From positions 1 through 64,000 of the forward strand of contig JAIEOV010000003.1 of assembly GCA_019750135.1 (NCBI GenBank): a DNA stretch of 64,000 nucleotides, read 5' to 3'. Below, in pieces: positions 43,626 to 52,504 of this stretch (the stretch's first letter is position 1; every line of letters begins with the position of its first letter). This DNA is from Reyranella sp. (GTDB lineage: Bacteria; Pseudomonadota; Alphaproteobacteria; Reyranellales; Reyranellaceae). A program made the translations under genes and the position numbers. The notes below the pieces were generated by a model. The model made no database searches and was not told the DNA's origin. It saw nothing but the letters and a program-made list of their open reading frames with translations.

Positions 43626-43901
43626 TCAGCGCCGGCGGTTGTCGAGCACTTCCAGCAATTCGTCGATCTTGGTCTGGCGATCGCGCTCGTCGCCGGCATG
43701 GAAGGCATGCGCCACGCAGTGCTGCAGGTGATCGCTGAGGGTCTCCTGCTCGACGCGGTCCAGCGCCGCGCGGACGGCGCGGATCTGAGTGAGGACGTCG
43801 ATGCAGTAGCGGTCCTCTTCGATCATGCGGGCGACGCCGCGCACCTGGCCCTCGATGCGGCCCAGCCGGGCGAGCTGGGACTTCTTCACTTTTTCATCCA
43901 T
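43626..43901 (-). CDS. csoR: CsoR-type Cu(I)-sensing repressor
   Basis: A 91-residue all-helical CsoR/RcnR family repressor (LARLGRIEGQVRGVARMIEE). The metal ligands are C33 (RYCIDVL), H58 and C62 (DHLQHCVAHA). This C-H-C set, with 25- and 4-residue spacing, matches the Cu(I) site of Mycobacterium tuberculosis CsoR rather than Ni/Co or formaldehyde sensors. Apo-protein binds DNA; Cu(I) releases it. It is divergent from the copper P-ATPase gene over a symmetrical box. The start at 43901 is fixed by homology; the longer frame to 44399 is antisense to the ATPase. Confidence 0.93.
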   Translation of the reverse strand: MDEKVKKSQLARLGRIEGQVRGVARMIEEDRYCIDVLTQIRAVRAALDRVEQETLSDHLQHCVAHAFHAGDERDRQTKIDELLEVLDNRRR

Positions 43902-43909
43902 AGCTTGAA

Positions 43910-43930
43910 CTATACCCCCGTAGGGTATAG
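43910..43930. promoter_or_regulatory. CsoR operator between csoR and copper P-ATPase gene
   Basis: Perfect 8-bp arms CTATACCC and GGGTATAG surround CCGTA. It occupies the 39-bp gap between divergent csoR and the ATPase gene and matches GC-tract CsoR operators. Binding of CsoR would silence both. Confidence 0.85.
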
Positions 43931-43940
43931 ATGACAAGCC

Positions 43941-46295
43941 ATGACCAACTCCTGCTGCCAGCACGGCCACAGCCACCACAGCCCGACTTCCGGTCCCACG
44001 GAAGAGGTCGCGATCGATCCTGTCTGCGGCATGAAGGTGAAATTGGCGGGCGCCAAGAACACGACCGTCCATGAGGGACGCACCTACTATTTCTGCAGCC
44101 CGCGCTGCCTTGCGAAGTTCACCGACGCGCCCGGCAGCTACCTGAAGCCCGCGGAGCAGGTGCCGGCCGAAGCTGTTCCAGCTGGCACAATCTACACCTG
44201 CCCGATGCACCCGCAGATCCGCCAGGTCGGGCCGGGCAGCTGCCCGATCTGCGGCATGGCGCTCGAGCCGGAGGTCGCCTCCGCCGACAGCGGCCCGAAT
44301 CACGAGCTGATCGACATGACGCGCCGCTTCTGGATCGGCCTGGTGCTGGCGGCGCCTGTGGTGGCGCTGGAGATGGGCGGGCACCTCACCAACCTGCACA
44401 TGCTCCTGGGCCAGAAGCTCTCGAACTGGCTGCAGTTCGCGCTCGCTACGCCCGTGGTGCTGTGGGCGGGCTGGCCGTTCTTCGTGCGCGGCTGGCAGTC
44501 GCTCAGGACGCGCAACCTCAACATGTTCACCCTGATCGCCATGGGCACCGGCGTGGCCTGGCTTTACAGCGTCGTCGCCGTCGCCGTGCCCGACCTCTTC
44601 CCGTCGACCTTCCGCAGCGCTGAGGGAACGGTTGCGGTCTATTTCGAGGCGGCCGCGGTGATCACGGTCCTGGTGCTGCTCGGGCAGATGCTGGAGCTGC
44701 GCGCCCGCGACCAGACGTCGGGCGCGATCCGCGCCCTGCTCGATCTGGCACCCAAGACCGCGCGGCGGCTCAGGGACGACGGCACCGACGAGGAAGTCTC
44801 GCTCGACGCCATCGGCGTCGGCGACCGGCTGCGCGTGCGACCCGGCGAGAAGGTGCCGGTCGACGGCGAGGTGCTGGAAGGCCGCTCCTCGCTCGACGAG
44901 TCGATGGTGACGGGCGAGTCCATGCCGGTCACGAAGGAGGTCGGCGCCAAGGTGATCGCCGGCACGCTGAACACGACCGGCAGCTTCGTGATGCGGGCCG
45001 ACAAGGTCGGCCGTGACACCATGCTGTCGCGCATCGTGCAGATGGTGGCCGAGGCGCAGCGCTCGCGCGCGCCGATCCAGCGTTTGGCGGACATGGTCTC
45101 GGGCTACTTCGTACCCGTGGTCATCGCCATCGCGCTCGCAGCCTTCGCGGCCTGGGCCATCTGGGGCCCCGAGCCGCGGCTTGCCTTCGGGCTGGTGGCG
45201 GCGGTGACGGTGCTGATCATCGCCTGCCCCTGTGCACTGGGCCTGGCGACGCCGATGTCGATCATGGTCGGCGTCGGGCGCGGCGCCCAGGCGGGCGTTC
45301 TAATCAAGAACGCCGAGGCGCTGGAGCGCATGGAGCGGGTCGACACCTTGGTGGTCGACAAGACCGGCACGCTGACCGAGGGCAAGCCCAAGGTGGTGGC
45401 AATCGTTCCGGCAGCGGGATTCGCCGAGGCTGATGTCCTCCGCCTCGCCGCCAGCGCGGAGAAAGCCAGCGAGCATCCGTTGGCGCTGGCAATCGTTGCC
45501 GCAGCGACCGAACGCAATCTCACACTGTCCAACGTCATCGATTTCGACTCACCCACCGGTAAGGGCGTCGTAGGCACCGTCGACGGCCGTCGTCTGGCGC
45601 TTGGCAATGCGCGTTTCCTAGGCGAGCTCGGTATCGCCACGACCGCGTTGGAAAGCGAGGCCGAGCGCCTGCGCCAGGAGGGTGCCACGGCGATCTTCCT
45701 CGCCGTCGACTGCAAGGAAGCTGCGATCTTCGCCATCGCCGATCCAGTGAAGGAGACGACGCCGGCGGCGCTCGAAGCACTGGCACGGGAGAAGGTCCGC
45801 GTCGTGATGCTGACCGGCGACAACCGCACCACCGCCCAGGCAGTCGCCCGGCGGCTCGGGATCACCGACGTCGAGGCCGAGGTGCTGCCCGACCAGAAAA
45901 GCGCCGTGGTCGAGAAGCTCCGCCGCGAAGGCCGCGTGGTGGCCATGGCGGGCGATGGCGTGAACGACGCGCCAGCGCTGGCTGCCGCCGAGGTAGGCAT
46001 CGCCATGGGCACGGGCACGGATGTGGCGATTGAAAGCGCCGGCGTCACCCTGCTCAAGGGCGACCTCATGGGCATCGTCAAGGCGCGTCGCCTGTCGCAG
46101 GCGACGATGGGCAACATAAGGCAGAACCTGTTCTTCGCCTTCGTCTACAACGCCGCCGGCGTGCCGATCGCGGCCGGTGCGCTCTACCCGACGTTCGGTA
46201 TCCTGCTGTCACCCATCATCGCGGCGGCGGCGATGGCGCTGTCCTCGGTCAGCGTCGTCGGCAACTCGCTGCGACTGCGTCGCCTGCGCCTCTAG
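43941..46295 (+). CDS. Copper-translocating P1B-type ATPase with YHS and HMBD N-terminal domains
   Basis: A 784-residue pump exporting Cu(I). A Cys/His-rich start (CCQHGHSHH) leads into a YHS-type domain ([10 protein letters not shown]...[12 protein letters not shown], about 25-70) and a heavy-metal-binding domain ([13 protein letters not shown]...[10 protein letters not shown], about 85-112), in place of the usual ferredoxin-like HMA domains. The pump core has eight predicted helices, CPC at 429-431 ([12 protein letters not shown]), TGES, phospho-Asp 473 ([11 protein letters not shown]), SEHPLA, and [10 protein letters not shown]. It is controlled by the CsoR box 11 bp upstream. The start has no strong ribosome-binding site. 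Confidence 0.95.
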   Translation: MTNSCCQHGHSHHSPTSGPTEEVAIDPVCGMKVKLAGAKNTTVHEGRTYYFCSPRCLAKFTDAPGSYLKPAEQVPAEAVPAGTIYTCPMHPQIRQVGPGSCPICGMALEPEVASADSGPNHELIDMTRRFWIGLVLAAPVVALEMGGHLTNLHMLLGQKLSNWLQFALATPVVLWAGWPFFVRGWQSLRTRNLNMFTLIAMGTGVAWLYSVVAVAVPDLFPSTFRSAEGTVAVYFEAAAVITVLVLLGQMLELRARDQTSGAIRALLDLAPKTARRLRDDGTDEEVSLDAIGVGDRLRVRPGEKVPVDGEVLEGRSSLDESMVTGESMPVTKEVGAKVIAGTLNTTGSFVMRADKVGRDTMLSRIVQMVAEAQRSRAPIQRLADMVSGYFVPVVIAIALAAFAAWAIWGPEPRLAFGLVAAVTVLIIACPCALGLATPMSIMVGVGRGAQAGVLIKNAEALERMERVDTLVVDKTGTLTEGKPKVVAIVPAAGFAEADVLRLAASAEKASEHPLALAIVAAATERNLTLSNVIDFDSPTGKGVVGTVDGRRLALGNARFLGELGIATTALESEAERLRQEGATAIFLAVDCKEAAIFAIADPVKETTPAALEALAREKVRVVMLTGDNRTTAQAVARRLGITDVEAEVLPDQKSAVVEKLRREGRVVAMAGDGVNDAPALAAAEVGIAMGTGTDVAIESAGVTLLKGDLMGIVKARRLSQATMGNIRQNLFFAFVYNAAGVPIAAGALYPTFGILLSPIIAAAAMALSSVSVVGNSLRLRRLRL

Positions 46296-46609
46296 GAGAG
46301 TCGCCGCCGCGCGAAGACGTTGTAGATCGCGCCGGGCACCAGCGCGATGTACCAGCCCCACGCATAGCTCTCGACCAATCCGATCGCGAAGCCCTGCCAA
46401 GTCAGGAGCTCGAAGCCCGGCAGGAAGATGGCGAGCGCCTCGTGCTTCACGGGCAGGCCGGGCAGGATCAGATAGCCGAGGACGCAGAGCACGAACGACA
46501 GCGCCAGGAACAGGCTGAGGCTCATGCCGAGCGTCGCGATCGGGATGGTGGGGACCGTCGGCGTCTGGTTATCGGCGTGCGACCCCGGGGGCATGTTAGC
46601 AACGACCAT
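46292..46609 (-). CDS. Small membrane protein, DUF5676-like
   Basis: A 105-residue inner-membrane protein with two hydrophobic segments: [22 protein letters not shown] and [20 protein letters not shown], ending [13 protein letters not shown]. The second half matches the DUF5676 pattern found beside heavy-metal pumps. The start at 46609 ([10 protein letters not shown]) has GGAG nearby; the longer upstream frame overlaps the Spy-like gene. It is convergent with the ATPase gene (4-bp overlap at the stops) and 35 bp downstream of a Spy-like gene. Confidence 0.78.
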   Translation of the reverse strand: MVVANMPPGSHADNQTPTVPTIPIATLGMSLSLFLALSFVLCVLGYLILPGLPVKHEALAIFLPGFELLTWQGFAIGLVESYAWGWYIALVPGAIYNVFARRRLS

Positions 46610-46644
46610 GACGACTCTCCTTCCCCGCGACCTGCGCGGTGTGG

Positions 46645-47268
46645 CTACATCATGCCCATCGGCCCGATCCTGATGCCGTCCGCCACCTTCTTCTGCTCCT
46701 CGCTGAACGAGGCATAGAGCGGGTCGAACGCAGCTTTGAGTGCCTTCACGGAGGCAAGGTGGGCCGACAGCATCTCTTCCTGGCGGGCAAGCCGGGCCGA
46801 CAGCTGCGACGGCATATCGGCCTTCATCATCCGTCCCTGCATCGCCTCCATCGACTTGGCGGTGTCGCGCAGGGCATCGGCGAAGCGCTGCCATTGCGGC
46901 GCCTGGGCTTCGGTGATCTTGAGATCGATCTTCAGCGCGGCGATCCTGGCCTCGACATGGGACGCCATCATGCCGCTGTGCGCGCTCATCATGGCCATCA
47001 TGTCGCGCATCATCGACATCATCTGCTTCATGTCGTCGCCATGCATCATCATGCCGCCCTGGCGCATCTTGCCCTTCATGCCGTCCATGCCCATCGACTC
47101 CGGCTTGGACGACGGGCCGGGCGACGGCGACGTGCCCGGCTGCTGGCCGCGATGATCGTGATCGGCCTGGGCAGGCGGCGCGGTCTGGGACAGCGCCAGG
47201 GGTGAGTCAGCGAGTGCACCAAGCACGATCGCGAGGACGGATATACCGTTGCGGACGTGGAGAATCAC
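46645..47268 (-). CDS. Spy/CpxP-like Met-rich periplasmic protein
   Basis: A protein of about 207 residues. The signal peptide (ISVLAIVLGALADSPLALSQ) is followed by a His/Pro linker, a strongly Met-rich stretch (MKGKMRQGGMMMHGDDMKQM and following) and helical LKITEAQAPQWQRFADALRD repeats like those of Spy/CpxP. Methionine clusters are common Cu(I)/Ag(I) ligands, so it may buffer periplasmic copper. The most likely start is GTG at 47268, eight bases after AGAGG; a TTG at 47289 is also in frame. It forms an operon with the DUF5676-like gene. Confidence 0.8.
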   Translation of the reverse strand: MILHVRNGISVLAIVLGALADSPLALSQTAPPAQADHDHRGQQPGTSPSPGPSSKPESMGMDGMKGKMRQGGMMMHGDDMKQMMSMMRDMMAMMSAHSGMMASHVEARIAALKIDLKITEAQAPQWQRFADALRDTAKSMEAMQGRMMKADMPSQLSARLARQEEMLSAHLASVKALKAAFDPLYASFSEEQKKVADGIRIGPMGMM

Positions 47269-47459
47269 ACTGACACCTCTTCGAAGCAAACTGCAGTCTG
47301 GGCCTTTCGTGGCTTGCGACCTTGATTCACCTCAATGGTAAGCAGACGTGACCACGCTATCGTGTGTCGCTCGAGGCCCTGACTCGAGCCGATATCTACG
47401 ACCGATACCTCAGGTCGGCCCTCGCGGCCTGATCGGAGGCAGCCGCAGAGGAGGCGATC

Positions 47460-47690
47460 ATGGACCAAGGTGTTCCCGGTTCCGCGAGCAACTAGAGCAG
47501 CCGGCTCATTCGCACGCCCCTCGGCTGGGCGCTTTCGCTCGCGGTTGCTGCGCTGGGCGTCTACGTGCTGGTGGCGCATACGGGGCATGTCCTTGGCGCG
47601 CTTCCCTACCTCCTGCTCCTCGCCTGCCCGCTGATGCACGTCTTCGGGCACCGCGGCCACGGCACGCACCGCCATGACGGCGGAAATTAG
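47460..47690 (+). pseudogene. DUF2933-like small membrane protein gene with in-frame amber codon
   Basis: An ATG at 47460 follows a perfect GAGGAGG site, but codon 12 is TAG (47493-47495). The same frame then stays open for another 64 codons and encodes a typical DUF2933 sequence: LGWALSLAVAALGVYVLVAH, TGHVLGALPYLLLLACPLMH and HRGHGTHRHDGG. DUF2933 proteins are short membrane proteins beside metal-resistance genes. No ATG, GTG or TTG start lies between the stop and the hydrophobic part. Either a recent nonsense mutation, a sequencing error, or amber readthrough explains it. Confidence 0.75.
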
Positions 47691-47743
47691 GCAGACCGTT
47701 TTCCCTTGATCACCGTCGACCGCGTCTCCTAAATGCGCGTGTC

Positions 47744-48091
47744 ATGCTGCTCATCCGCCATTCCCAGCGCGCGAACAACGCCGTCCGGACGACCTCCGGC
47801 ACCGGCGAGCTGTTTGTCGCCTCGGTGGTGATCTGCATGATCCTCGCCTCGTTCGGCGACGCCGTCGATCCGGCGCTGTTCGGCGAGGCCGGTCTCGAGT
47901 TCGCCATCTTCGATTTCGGCGGCGAGCTTTCCGTGCTGACGATGCGCCACTGGCATCTGATTCAGCTTCTGCTGGCCGGCGCGGCCGGGGCATTCGGCGT
48001 CTTCGTGCTGCGGGTCTTCGCTGCCGGCCTTATCAGGATTTTGCGCCCGGCCGGCCGGCGCTCCATCGACAAGGTGCCCATAGGTCTCTGA
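47744..48091 (+). CDS. Small hypothetical membrane protein
   Basis: A 115-residue protein not recognised. It has two hydrophobic segments: ELFVASVVICMILASF (about residues 22-38) and HLIQLLLAGAAGAFGVFVLR (about 70-95), with basic ends, as in small inner-membrane proteins. Codon third positions are GC-rich as in the neighbours, which supports coding. The ribosome-binding site is weak. An antisense frame exists (47729-47956) but is poorer in every respect. It is 46 bp upstream of the TerC gene. Confidence 0.6.
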   Translation: MLLIRHSQRANNAVRTTSGTGELFVASVVICMILASFGDAVDPALFGEAGLEFAIFDFGGELSVLTMRHWHLIQLLLAGAAGAFGVFVLRVFAAGLIRILRPAGRRSIDKVPIGL

Positions 48092-48137
48092 CGAAAAGAC
48101 AACCGTTCAAAACGTCCTTTTTCGTTGGAGACTCGTC

Positions 48138-49043
48138 GTGGAACTCGAACTGTTTTCGGCCGCATTCTTTTCGGCCTTGCTGACCATTGTCGTCATCGAC
48201 CTCGTTCTGGCAGGCGACAACGCCCTGATCATCGGCCTGGTCGCGCGCAACCTGCCCAAGAAGACCCAGCGCAGCGTCATCTTCTGGGGCACCTTCGGCG
48301 CCATCGCCATCCGCGCCCTGATGGCGATCCTGGTCGTCTATATCCTCGATGTGCCGGGCTTCATGCTGGCCGGCGGCGTCGCCCTGGTGTGGATCGCCCG
48401 CAAGCTCCTCACGCCGGAGGAGAACAGCGCGGAGAGCCACCTGGTGAAGGGGCCGGCGACCAGCTTCGCCGGCGCCATCCGCACCATCGTCATCGCCGAT
48501 GCCGTGATGGGCGTCGACAACGTGCTGGCGATCGGCGGCGCCGCGCACGGCAGCATCCTGCTGATCGTGCTGGGCCTCGCCATCAGCGTACCGATCATAG
48601 TCTGGGGCAGCCAACTCGTGATCAAGCTGGTCGATCGCTTCCCGTCGGTTGTCCTGCTGGGCGGCGCCGTGCTGGCCTGGACCGGCTACTCCATGGTCGT
48701 GCGCGAGCCGCTGCTCGGGCCGTGGTTCGAGGGCCATCCTGCCACCAAGCTGGTCGCGGCCGTCCTGATCTTCTCGATCTCGCTCGCCCCCTGGTACGCC
48801 GCGCGCCTGTCCGAGCAGATGAAGCCGCTGACCGTCGTCCTGCCGGGCGTGCTGGTGTGGCTGCTGGCCTGCGAGGTGGCGGCGAGCGTCTGGAAGCTGC
48901 AGGTCGACTATCTGCTGGCGACCCAGACCGGCGAGTACATCCTCGAGGCCGTGCGCTGGCTGGGCTGGCTGCCGCTGGTCGCGGCCTACCTCCTGCTGCG
49001 CGAGCGGCTGGTGCTGCGTCGCCAGCGCATGGCGCGCAGCTGA
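48138..49043 (+). CDS. TerC family membrane protein (YjbE-type)
   Basis: A 301-residue protein with seven or more membrane helices. The two half-site acidic motifs IDLVLAGDNALIIGLVAR and IADAVMGVDNVLAIGGAA are the TerC hallmark; family members export manganese or calcium, including metal loading of secreted enzymes. The start is GTG at 48138, nine bases after GGAG. TerC genes often carry a yybP-ykoY Mn riboswitch, but the 46-bp leader here is too short and shows no such motif. Confidence 0.92.
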   Translation: MELELFSAAFFSALLTIVVIDLVLAGDNALIIGLVARNLPKKTQRSVIFWGTFGAIAIRALMAILVVYILDVPGFMLAGGVALVWIARKLLTPEENSAESHLVKGPATSFAGAIRTIVIADAVMGVDNVLAIGGAAHGSILLIVLGLAISVPIIVWGSQLVIKLVDRFPSVVLLGGAVLAWTGYSMVVREPLLGPWFEGHPATKLVAAVLIFSISLAPWYAARLSEQMKPLTVVLPGVLVWLLACEVAASVWKLQVDYLLATQTGEYILEAVRWLGWLPLVAAYLLLRERLVLRRQRMARS

Positions 49044-49099
49044 TGAGCCGCGACTGATCGGGCGCTTGCCGTGCGCATCGCCGCCCAGTACGACGCGGC

Positions 49100-49369
49100 A
49101 TGCGCGCCAAGCTTTCCCTCGCCATCGGCCTCTGCCTGTCCTTGACGGCAGAGGCTCAGGCCCAGGCCAAGGACGACATGACCTACTGCGCCGAGCTTTC
49201 GGCGCTCTATCGCCGCTACCTCGGCAATACCGGCGAGGGCCGGACCTTTCCCGACGTCTCGGCGGCGAACGCGATATCCGACTGCGAGCGCGGCAATACG
49301 GCGGCGGGCATACCCGTGCTGGAAAAGAAGCTGCGCGACGCGCGCTTCACCTTACCCAAGCGCAGCTGA
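49100..49369 (+). CDS. Small exported protein of unknown function
   Basis: An 89-residue protein with a clear signal peptide (LSLAIGLCLSLTAEAQAQA). The mature part of about 65 residues includes MTYCAELSALYRRYLGNTGE, ISDCERGNTAAGIPVLEKKL; the two cysteines could pair. Similar tiny secreted proteins are frequent in alphaproteobacteria without known function. It is convergent with the methyltransferase gene, stop to stop. Confidence 0.7.
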   Translation: MRAKLSLAIGLCLSLTAEAQAQAKDDMTYCAELSALYRRYLGNTGEGRTFPDVSAANAISDCERGNTAAGIPVLEKKLRDARFTLPKRS

Positions 49370-50206
49370 TCAACGGCGCGTCGCCTGAAGCGAGAGCGCC
49401 AGCGGCAGCCACGGCTTGTCCGGCCAATGCCAGTCGCCGTCGTCCTTCTTCACCAGCATCTGGAACATGCGCCACGGCACCTGGGCATGCTCGTGCAGCC
49501 AGTCGAGCGTCAGGCCCGCGTCCAAAACTCCGCCGACGATGTCGGACAGCGGGTGCAGCCACTCGACATTGGTTGCGTTCGCGAGATGCGCGGCGGGATC
49601 GGCGTAGTCCCTGTGGTCGACCAGAACGATCGGCTGTCGCCCGAGATACGGGACGAAATATCCGGGCCGCCCATCCGCGAGCTTCGTCTCGTCGTCGAAG
49701 ACATAGGCCGCTGGATGCGCATCGGCGTAGTAGAGGCAGCCGCCGGGCTTGAGGAACGAGGCGACGATCGCCGCCCAGCGCCTGATGTCGGGCAGCCAGC
49801 AGGTGGCGCCCCAGGTCACGAACACCAGGTCGAACGACGCGGGCTCGGGGATCGCCGTCGGCGCATCGTAGAGATCGGCCAGGACGAAGCGCGCGGATGC
49901 GGCAAGACCGAGCTCGGTCGCCAGGCCGCGCGCGGCCTCGACGGCGGCCGGCGAAAAATCGAGCCCGACGACCGTGGCGCCGCGCTGCGCCAGCTTCAGC
50001 GTGTCGACGCCGAAGTGGCATTGCAGGTGCAGCACGCGCAGGCCGCGCACGTCGCCCAGCTCGGCGTCCTCGATCGCATGCAGCTTGCCGCCGCCCGCGC
50101 GCAGCGACGCGAGGTCATAGTCGCTGCCCGGCCCGAGATGGACCTTGGTCCGCTCGTCCCAGTTGGCGCGGTTCAGCTCGCGCCAGCGTTGGACGTCGTC
50201 GGTCAC
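49370..50206 (-). CDS. Class I SAM-dependent methyltransferase
   Basis: A 278-residue methyltransferase. The SAM motif is [20 protein letters not shown] followed by [18 protein letters not shown]; then [16 protein letters not shown] and [16 protein letters not shown]. The start is GTG at 50206, overlapping the purC stop as GTGA, so translation is coupled. The upstream frame to 50932 is antisense-phase noise over purC. Its substrate is unknown; coupling to purC may only be operonic. Confidence 0.87.
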   Translation of the reverse strand: MTDDVQRWRELNRANWDERTKVHLGPGSDYDLASLRAGGGKLHAIEDAELGDVRGLRVLHLQCHFGVDTLKLAQRGATVVGLDFSPAAVEAARGLATELGLAASARFVLADLYDAPTAIPEPASFDLVFVTWGATCWLPDIRRWAAIVASFLKPGGCLYYADAHPAAYVFDDETKLADGRPGYFVPYLGRQPIVLVDHRDYADPAAHLANATNVEWLHPLSDIVGGVLDAGLTLDWLHEHAQVPWRMFQMLVKKDDGDWHWPDKPWLPLALSLQATRR

Positions 50207-51117
50207 ACCACGAGCTCGGCGCCGGTCAGGCGGCGATAGGCCTCGAGGTAGCGCTTGCTGGTGGCGTCGACGACCTCGGGCGGCAGCTTGGGCGGCGGCG
50301 CATCGCCGTTCCAGCGGCCGGCTTGGCGCTCGACGTCGAGCCAGTCGCGCAAGGGCTGCTTGTCGAAGCTGGGCTGCGGCTTGCCCGGCGCGTAGCCGTC
50401 GAGCGGCCAGAAGCGCGAGCTGTCGGGCGTCATGACCTCGTCGATCAGCAGGATCTCGCCTGCTTTGGTGCGGCCGAACTCGAACTTGGTGTCGGCGATG
50501 ATGATGCCCTGCTTCAGGGCGACGTCGCGGCCGTGAGTGTAGACGACGCGCGTCAGGCGCTCGAGCTCGGCGGTCACGTCCTGGCCCAGCACCTTGGCCA
50601 TCTGGCCGACGGTGATGTTCTCGTCGTGGCCGCTCTCGGCCTTGGTGGCCGGGCTGAAGATCGGCGGGTCGAGCCGGCCGCTCTCCTTGAGGCCGCCGGG
50701 CAGCGTCTCGCCGGCGAGCGTGCCGGCCTTGGCATATTCCCGCCACGCGGAGCCCGACAGATAGCCGCGGATCACGCATTCGATGGGGAACACCGTGCCG
50801 CGCCGGCACAGCATGGCGCGGCCGGCGATCTCGGCGCGGTGCGGTTTCAGCGCCGGCACGTCGGCGATGATCGCGTCGGCGTCGGCTGCGATCATGTGGT
50901 GCTGCACGACGCCTTCGAGCTGGCGGAACCACCAGGCGCTGGTCTGGGTCAGCACCGCGCCCTTCATCGGGATCGGCTCGGCCATCACCACGTCGTATGC
51001 GCTGACGCGGTCGGTGGCGACCAGCAGCAGGCGGTCACCGTCGACCTCGTAGACGTCTCGCACCTTGCCGCGGGCGATCCGCTTCAAGGGCAGATCGCTC
51101 GTCGTCATCAACACCAT
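50203..51117 (-). CDS. purC: Phosphoribosylaminoimidazole-succinocarboxamide synthase
   Basis: A 304-residue SAICAR synthetase of the longer (about 300-residue) type, which joins aspartate to CAIR in purine synthesis. Marks are [78 protein letters not shown] and [13 protein letters not shown]. The start at 51117 follows GGGGGCGAG; MTTSD three codons later is an alternative. It is 20 bp from the CMD gene upstream on the same strand. Confidence 0.95.
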   Translation of the reverse strand: MVLMTTSDLPLKRIARGKVRDVYEVDGDRLLLVATDRVSAYDVVMAEPIPMKGAVLTQTSAWWFRQLEGVVQHHMIAADADAIIADVPALKPHRAEIAGRAMLCRRGTVFPIECVIRGYLSGSAWREYAKAGTLAGETLPGGLKESGRLDPPIFSPATKAESGHDENITVGQMAKVLGQDVTAELERLTRVVYTHGRDVALKQGIIIADTKFEFGRTKAGEILLIDEVMTPDSSRFWPLDGYAPGKPQPSFDKQPLRDWLDVERQAGRWNGDAPPPKLPPEVVDATSKRYLEAYRRLTGAELVV

Positions 51118-51137
51118 CTCGCCCCCTTGTCGACGCG

Positions 51138-51530
51138 TCACTTCTCGTGCCGCATCTCTTCGAACACTTCCTTCGCCGTCAGCAGCGCCTCGCGCACCGA
51201 CGGCAGACCGATATAGCCGCCGAGATGCAGCAGCGCCTCGGACAATTCGTCCTCCGTCCAGCCTTGGTTGCGCGCCATGCGGAGATGGATGGCAAGCTCG
51301 GGCCAGCGCGCCTGGGCGGTGTCGGAGATCACGCAGATCAGCGCGCGGGTCTTGAGATCGAGGCCGGGCCTGGACCACAGCATGCCGAACACCGCCTCAC
51401 GGGCATAGTCGCCGAACTTCTGCATCATCGGATCGGCATAGACCGACTTGTTCATCGCATCGGCGTACTTCTCGCCCATCAGCTTGCGGCGGATCTCGGT
51501 ACCCTTCTTGTAGTTCTCGCTCTCGGCCAT
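51138..51530 (-). CDS. Carboxymuconolactone decarboxylase-family protein
   Basis: A 130-residue protein close in size to authentic gamma-carboxymuconolactone decarboxylase (PcaC). It has [38 protein letters not shown] and [25 protein letters not shown], all family-typical, with no CxxC pair. No other pca genes are nearby, so a role in protocatechuate breakdown is not supported by context. AGGAGGGAA gives it an excellent ribosome-binding site. Confidence 0.88.
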   Translation of the reverse strand: MAESENYKKGTEIRRKLMGEKYADAMNKSVYADPMMQKFGDYAREAVFGMLWSRPGLDLKTRALICVISDTAQARWPELAIHLRMARNQGWTEDELSEALLHLGGYIGLPSVREALLTAKEVFEEMRHEK

Positions 51531-51869
51531 CGTTCCCTCCTGGTGAAGGGCGGAGCCTAGCCGTTTTTCTTATGCCGCGGCTATGCGGCAGGCCCCTGCT
51601 CCCTCTCGAAACCCTACGGCACGCGGACCTATCTCACAGGTGTTCAGCGGAGCCTTGCTGCTTTGCGCATCTTGTTCCTGGCCGTGGTTTTCGCCTGCTG
51701 TGCAGGCTTGCCGGGCCACACCAATCCACCCGGTGACAACCGGATGCCACCCAGCACGGCGACAAGCCCGGCAACGGGCGCGAGTCGGCTGACATGCGCC
51801 CGCTACTTCGGCTGCCGACCATGGCCGCGCGCCGTCGCGAACCCGATCGAGGAGTGAAAAGGAGTTGTC
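51531..51869. other. 339-bp region between divergent genes
   Basis: The right part could hold a 64-codon frame (51663-51857) starting with TTG and reading MRILFLAVVFACCAGLPGH, which looks like a short signal peptide or lipoprotein; it ends 12 bp before the next gene. Without a good start codon or homologue I do not call it a gene. The left part contains TGCCGC...GCGGCA, a small dyad near the CMD gene promoter. Confidence 0.35.
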
Positions 51870-52331
51870 ATGCTTCAGACCACTGACCGCCAAGCGGAAG
51901 GCGAGCCGCCGTCCAGTCCGGTGTCCGACGATATCGACAGCGCACGGGCCGATCGCGTCATGTCGATCGCGCACCTGCCTGCGACGGCTCACGTCGCCGT
52001 CATCGGACACCACACCCTCCCCTTCGTCCTGGCGCTCCTGCGGCAGGGCTGCGAAAGCGTGCGCAGCCTGCGTCCCGGCAGCCCGGCACCAGATTGCGAG
52101 CCGGTCGATCTCGCCTGGATCGTCGACCTGCAGGACGAGCGCGAGCTCGACGAGGCGCTGCGGGCGGCGCGCTGGCGCACCGGCAAGCGCGGTCGCGTCG
52201 TCCTGGAGGGTGCCGCTTGCGCCTGGCGCAGCGCGCTCGCGGCCGTGCGCCACCGGGCGCTGTTGGCCGGCCTCGACATCGTCTCGTTCGACCACGCGGC
52301 GCGCCGGCTGGTGTTGGCGCGGGCGGGGTAG
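51870..52331 (+). CDS. Hypothetical protein
   Basis: A 153-residue soluble protein not recognised. Segment IAHLPATAHVAVIGHHTLPF VLALLRQGCESVRSL and later PVDLAWIVDLQDERELDEAL and GLDIVSFDHAARRLVLAR look like alternating beta/alpha elements of a Rossmann-like half domain. AAAAGGAG precedes the start. A 53-residue protein follows immediately (start next to its stop), then a dapA-like gene, so a three-gene operon is likely. Confidence 0.7.
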   Translation: MLQTTDRQAEGEPPSSPVSDDIDSARADRVMSIAHLPATAHVAVIGHHTLPFVLALLRQGCESVRSLRPGSPAPDCEPVDLAWIVDLQDERELDEALRAARWRTGKRGRVVLEGAACAWRSALAAVRHRALLAGLDIVSFDHAARRLVLARAG

Positions 52332-52493
52332 ATGCGCGCCCGGCGTGTAAAAGCTGCCGCCCGGGGCACGCTGGCGCTCTTCTGCCTCGCCGTCATCTCG
52401 GTGGCGGCGCTGGGCACGCGCTACGTCGTCTTCGAATACCAACATGGCGACCGCGAGGTCGTCGTGAACCTTCTGGACAAGATCTCGCCTTGA
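52332..52493 (+). CDS. Small single-pass membrane or exported protein (53 aa)
   Basis: A short frame beginning directly after the previous stop (TAGATG). It encodes a basic start MRARRVKAAARGT, a hydrophobic helix LALFCLAVISVAALG and a short polar tail EYQHGDREVVVNLLDKISP. Codon third positions are GC-rich. The downstream dapA-like gene starts 11 bp later with its ribosome-binding site overlapping this stop codon. Function unknown. Confidence 0.6.
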   Translation: MRARRVKAAARGTLALFCLAVISVAALGTRYVVFEYQHGDREVVVNLLDKISP

Positions 52494-52504
52494 GGAGACC
52501 CATC

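Noticed and set aside
47729..47956. A minus-strand frame opposite the small membrane protein at 47744-48091
   Set aside because: The plus-strand frame is longer, has membrane helices and GC-rich third positions; the minus frame is charged and featureless.
48092..48137. Possible yybP-ykoY manganese riboswitch ahead of the TerC gene
   Set aside because: The leader is only 46 bp and holds an ACGAAAA/TTTTCGT dyad but none of the conserved yybP-ykoY loops.
51663..51857. Possible 64-codon lipoprotein-like gene starting with TTG
   Set aside because: No convincing ribosome-binding site, a poor lipobox and an irregular tail; mentioned only in the description of the gap.
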